A DNA stretch of 64,000 nt, from the NCBI GenBank assembly GCA_038380435.1, contig JAWZYU010000018.1, positions 47,417,251 through 47,481,250 on the forward strand, written 5' to 3'. A program made the position numbers and the translations under genes. This DNA comes from Ryuthela nishihirai. Its lineage: Eukaryota; Arthropoda; Arachnida; Araneae; Heptathelidae. The notes below the pieces were generated by a model. The model was given only the letters and a program-made list of their open reading frames with translations, was not told the DNA's origin and did no database searches. This document shows positions 60,263-64,000 of the stretch, piece by piece. Every line of letters starts with the position of its first letter. Position 1 is the stretch's first letter.

Positions 60263-60952
60263 GTCGGAAGTAAAAATTGAGTTTTACCAATACATGTCAT
60301 ATGTACGTATTACTTTATTATATAAGAAACTATTGCGGATTTCTCAGAAATCGTAGCCAATTTTGCATTTCCATTGTTATATTCGTGTTCAGCACCTTGA
60401 AATCTTTAAGAAATGGTTGCTTTTATCTCAGAGGCATGACTTTTATGAAAATGTGTTTTCCAGTGTAATAAGGAGATTTATGAATTGGAACGGCAAATAC
60501 GAAAGTAAAAGATTAAACTTTCCAAGAAGACAAGATGGCATCTACGATGAAGCGTTGTGTCAATCGTACAGCCTGTGGAAACCGCTTATAAGTAAGGATA
60601 AAAGCATGAGAATCGAGAGAAAGTTTTCCAGGAGGGGGAAAAATTGCTTCAGTGTGGGGCAAAATGTTTTCCAGGAAAGGAGATTTGTTACAGCGATGAG
60701 CAAAATCTTTTCCCGGGAAAGGAGATTTTTTACAGCAATGTGAAATTTTTTTCCCGGAGAGAGGGATTTGTTACAGTAATGGGCAAATCTAAAGTGCAAC
60801 TAGTCAACTAGTCTTCTAAAGTACAACTAATCAAATAGTCTTCTAAAATACCACTAATCAACTAGTCTTCTAAAGTACCACTAATCAACTAGTCTTCTGA
60901 AGTAGCTAGTACATTATTCTAATAAAGGTAATAGGATATGATATTTTTCTCT

Positions 60953-61964
60953 TCACAATTACTTGTACAACGGCTTAAAACCAAAATTTTTGCCAAATAT
61001 CAGTCAGAAGCAGAAGTATATGATGCAACATCCAACTATCCAATAATGTTCGTTGAAAAAATATCATCAGGCAATCTGTATGACCAGCCTAATCCCATAT
61101 TTAACTCATAGTTTAATAATCTGCTATTTCCCACTATACAAGACAAGATCATATACTCTTGGACTATCATAGTAAAGAGCACAGATTGTGTGACCTATCG
61201 GCATTTACCCTTCATGCAATAATGATCCGAAGACAACAAGTGCAATTTTATGCAGGGTAGAAGAAGTTTAGGAATAACCACGACCTCCGATAAGGAAATC
61301 ACACGTAATCAATAGAGCTGAATTCTCGATGTGAAGGTGCTCTGACTAAAACAATGATTGAATTCGAATCAATGAAAGAGAATCAATACTCCCGAAGGTA
61401 TGGTCGGTTCGAAATGGAGTAAAAATAATCAAATCGTCGTGTGAAATAAATGGTGCATCAACTGACAGAACTGTAATCACCCTGATGATGAGCATATCAC
61501 ACAATGAATATGTGAATATCACACACACAGTGAATATCACATATGAATAGAAAGGGTCTATGCAGACTCATTCAGTCACTGTTTTGTGGGATTTTTTTTG
61601 TTCCATACATAATGTTTTTACATATAATTTTTTTTTCATATTTATATATATATATGTAATTTTTTTAAAATATTTACATGTATGTTTTTTCATATTTATA
61701 TGTATTTTTTTATAATTGATCAAACATATTTATATTTTTTAAGAATTTTAAGAGTTAATATAAAGTAGGTTTTAGTGATTTTTTGCAGTTTCTAAAATAG
61801 TTTTAAAATTAAAGTTGTTAATATTAAGGTTATTTAATTTTCGTAATCACCTTCTCTGATATAAATCCGACACTAAAGTGAAACTAGTTGGAAATTTGTA
61901 TATTTTTTCCAAACGCGATTACCCCATGATTGTTTAATACTGATTTTGATGGCTCGCAAGTATT
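60953..61964. other. AT-rich non-coding stretch
   Basis: TA-rich and T-rich low-complexity DNA at 61,590-61,740. No gene recognised. Confidence 0.5.
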
Positions 61965-62225
61965 TTGACCTCAAGCAGAGCCGATTCTAGAGGAGGGAGG
62001 GTAAAAGGAATCTCGGACCCCCGCTTCAAAATGTTAATAAGAGTAATAGAGGCAAAATTCTTAAACTTATTTATATTTCATGCATTTTTCAATAAATTTT
62101 ACAAATCTTTAAAACAGAGGGGATATGTTATACTGAATTGGAAATACAGTCTCTTATATTTTTCCTGCTCGACTGCATGTCTTGCCCCCTCTCCTCCCGA
62201 ATTTTTTCGATATCAGGGCCGATTA
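61965..62225. repeat. Possible unclassified interspersed repeat
   Basis: GGAGGGAGGG near 61,992 and TTAATAAGAGTAATAGAGGC near 62,034 resemble inverted segments at 48.1-48.26 kb; CTGCTCGACTGCATG near 62,164 resembles 50,717-50,735. The 92-codon frame shows no domain. Confidence 0.35.
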
Positions 62226-62284
62226 CAAATATTTTGTTACTAGATATGTACCACATGAAAGAATATTAAACTTTGAAATCGTTA

Positions 62285-62665
62285 TATCTATTTCCCTCTC
62301 AAATGGAGGAGTAAAGTCGATTCAGCAATTTTAAGCAATATAATTTCAGTAGAGAAGATATTAGTAAAATCATAAGGCTGCGTGTAGGTACTGCTGCACT
62401 TAATAACTACATTTTTAAAATCAAGAAAGCCAGTCCGACTTGTGATACATCTGTGAAGTTAAAGAAACTGTTTCCCATGTATTGCTAAATTGTGAAAAGT
62501 ATGAACACTTCGTTGCAAAAACACTTCGTTACAAATGCATTCTAACTGAATTTACACTACAAAATATTTTGAATCCCGATAATTCTTCTAAATTGGTTAT
62601 CTTCCAACTTTTAATCGGTTTCCTTCGAGAATCAAGGCTATATTATAGAGTATAAACTTGGATTT
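62285..62665 (+). pseudogene. LINE ORF2 C-terminal remnant
   Basis: Two plus-strand frame pieces give IIRLRVGTAALNNYIFKI, then CDTS..VKETVSHVLLNCEKYEHF and LQNILNPDNSS..LLIGFLRES. This is the zinc-knuckle-like region (C..C..H..C with VxHxLLxC) that follows RNase H in Jockey/CR1-like LINEs. One frameshift near 62,450. RNase H itself is not seen upstream. Confidence 0.7.
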
Positions 62666-63179
62666 CAATACTTTTTTTGTCTAAAGGATCTAAATATCTG
62701 ATTCAGCCAAAGAACATTCCCCAATTTTCAGTCATATAAGAATTTTCTTCCTTAATATATCTTTGTCATATATACAAGAGTCTTTTTATATTGTGTATTT
62801 TCTTAAGTGTAAGCGTAATGTTATTATTACATTAATGTATTCTATATATTTCAGTTTTTTAATTGCTTTCGGGTAGAAGTGTACAACTAAACACCCCAGA
62901 GGCGTGTAATGTTACAAAGAAAAAAAAATCAGCAATGTTTTTTAAATAAAAATTAATAATGAAAAAAAATATTTATTTATTTATTTGTTTATTTATTTCC
63001 ATATTTACATATTCCAGGTAGAAACATCATCAATATTACTAAAGCTTTAACTTATAATGCAATAAAAATAATAATTATCATCTAAAGTATTAAAAAAAGT
63101 ATTAATCATTACTCTAATTTATAATAATTTATTTGACACATTAAAATACGACAATTTTTATCATATTAAGCAAATACAT
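62666..63179. other. AT-rich non-coding stretch
   Basis: (TATT)n-like run at 62,968-62,998; nothing else recognised. Confidence 0.5.
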
Positions 63180-63310
63180 AATGTCCCATCCGATGGATGA
63201 TGGTCAATCCAACGTGTTCACTTTCTCACCGACGGCAGAATGGAACTTAGGGGAGAAAATTCGCAACTCAAACAAAGTTGGGATCCCAACCTGGGAAATA
63301 TAATAATTAC
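63180..63310 (-). repeat. SINE family B, partial diverged copy
   Basis: TGTCCCATCCGATGGATGATGG at its left edge and GGGATCCCAACCTGGGAA (decayed B box) near 63,280 follow the order of the 52.4 kb copy. Confidence 0.65.
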
Positions 63311-64000
63311 GTCTGCATAACATTTCGTTTGAAATAGTTTATTATCCGCCTGATAAGACACCTAAGTCTAAAGACACCTTAAATCTATAGACACCGAACT
63401 TTTTGGTAATAATTTTATGCGAATGAGACAATAGTACTTTCGTGATCATCTTATTAAATTTTACGTGTTTAGAGTCAAAGCGAGTTCCAAGTTACAACGC
63501 ATAATAAAGTAGAACTTACCTCATATCCTACTTCACAGAGCGGGACTTTTTTTTTTTCAGATTTTACCAGATTTCACCCGATTTTTACCCTTCCCCTCCG
63601 AACAAGAGATTTAATATTTGGGTTAAATCCCAAAAAATGTTTCCTAGTTGTTTCTTGCTTTATCGTATAAAACAGAAAAGATTAATTTTGTTTGCTGTTG
63701 ATTCGTTTGAGCGTGTCATTTCGCAATACGACATAAGATAAACAAAGATACGAGAACTAATTATTATTAATTATTCTGTTTTGTGGCAGTGCACACGTAC
63801 TGCTGATGCAAGATGTAAGATGCCACAAAACATTAGAATAAGATTGGCAATTCTCGCGATACCGAATTAATTAGTTCCAGAATATCATTCGTTACACGAA
63901 AATGGAAGTCTTATATTAATGTAAGAGAAATTAGTTTATACGTTTAGGCATATTTAAGAGTAGAAAAATATTAAAAAGTAATCAGAGTAAGGACACATTT
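63311..64000. other. Non-coding stretch
   Basis: Nothing recognised to the end of the window. Confidence 0.5.

Larger units (their letters stand above)
59153..60952. repeat. 900-bp tandem duplication, two differences
   Basis: 59,153-60,052 and 60,053-60,952 are identical apart from T/A at 59,799/60,699 and T/C at 59,989/60,889. Each unit holds the last coding part of the preceding pseudogene (with the same frame-breaking loss), its downstream sequence, a 41-bp minisatellite and a 27-bp minisatellite. The junction shares the short sequence TTAAAGAT. Confidence 0.9.

Noticed and set aside
59463..60743. Two identical 126-codon genes
   Set aside because: They lie in the downstream part of a pseudogene and run into a 41-bp minisatellite; the identity comes from the 900-bp duplication.
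1..64000. CRISPR array, bacterial operon or phage-type defence system
   Set aside because: No regularly spaced direct repeats with unique spacers, no ribosome-binding-site-led gene clusters; splice sites and element types are eukaryotic.

Overview
The window looks like intergenic and intronic DNA from an AT-rich, repeat-laden arthropod genome, most likely a chelicerate such as a spider; the lineage is an inference. Evidence: a phase 1-1 exon with consensus splice sites encoding a sidestep-type immunoglobulin domain, long non-coding AT-rich stretches, two tRNA-headed SINE families, hAT-type and Tc1/mariner elements with eukaryotic target-site duplications, non-LTR (LINE) fragments and a Ty3/gypsy LTR element. 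I see no bacterial operons, CRISPR array, rRNA gene or intact host gene.

Layout. 0-6 kb: non-coding, with a foldback repeat, a minisatellite inside an old hAT-like element and a 442-bp non-autonomous hAT with perfect 8-bp target duplication. 6.7-7.0 kb, minus strand: the only convincing host coding exon. 10-18 kb: SINE copies of both families, a rearranged nest of LINE and SINE fragments with inverted copies (13.8-16.5 kb), and three tandem tRNA-like SINE heads (17.4-17.6 kb). 19.1-21.1 kb: decayed minus-strand LINE. 23-29.6 kb: two more short hATs, SINEs, a mariner remnant, a tRNA-like sequence and a structurally complete 1,223-bp Tc1-like element (DD36E catalytic spacing) with a broken transposase. 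32.6-32.9 kb: long imperfect palindrome. 40.3-41.4 kb: lysine-rich broken reading frames, unidentified. 42,874-47,962: Ty3/gypsy element with two near-identical LTRs whose reverse transcriptase core is missing. 48.4-50 kb: decayed Tc1-like transposase split by a foreign insertion. 53.0-55.1 kb: a MITE with 103-bp inverted ends and a LINE 3' end with A-rich tail. 58.1-61 kb: a broken gene of a conserved protein family I believe is transposon-derived, followed by a 900-bp tandem duplication with two differences. 62.3 kb: another LINE C-terminal remnant.

The genes do not act together in a pathway: autonomous families (LINE, Tc1/mariner, Ty3/gypsy) are all broken here, and the short elements (SINEs, hAT MITEs) would depend on machinery encoded elsewhere. 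I found no convincing undescribed functional system. The best leads are the 58-61 kb locus, the tandem tRNA-head array at 17.4 kb, the DD36E element and the long palindrome at 32.6 kb.
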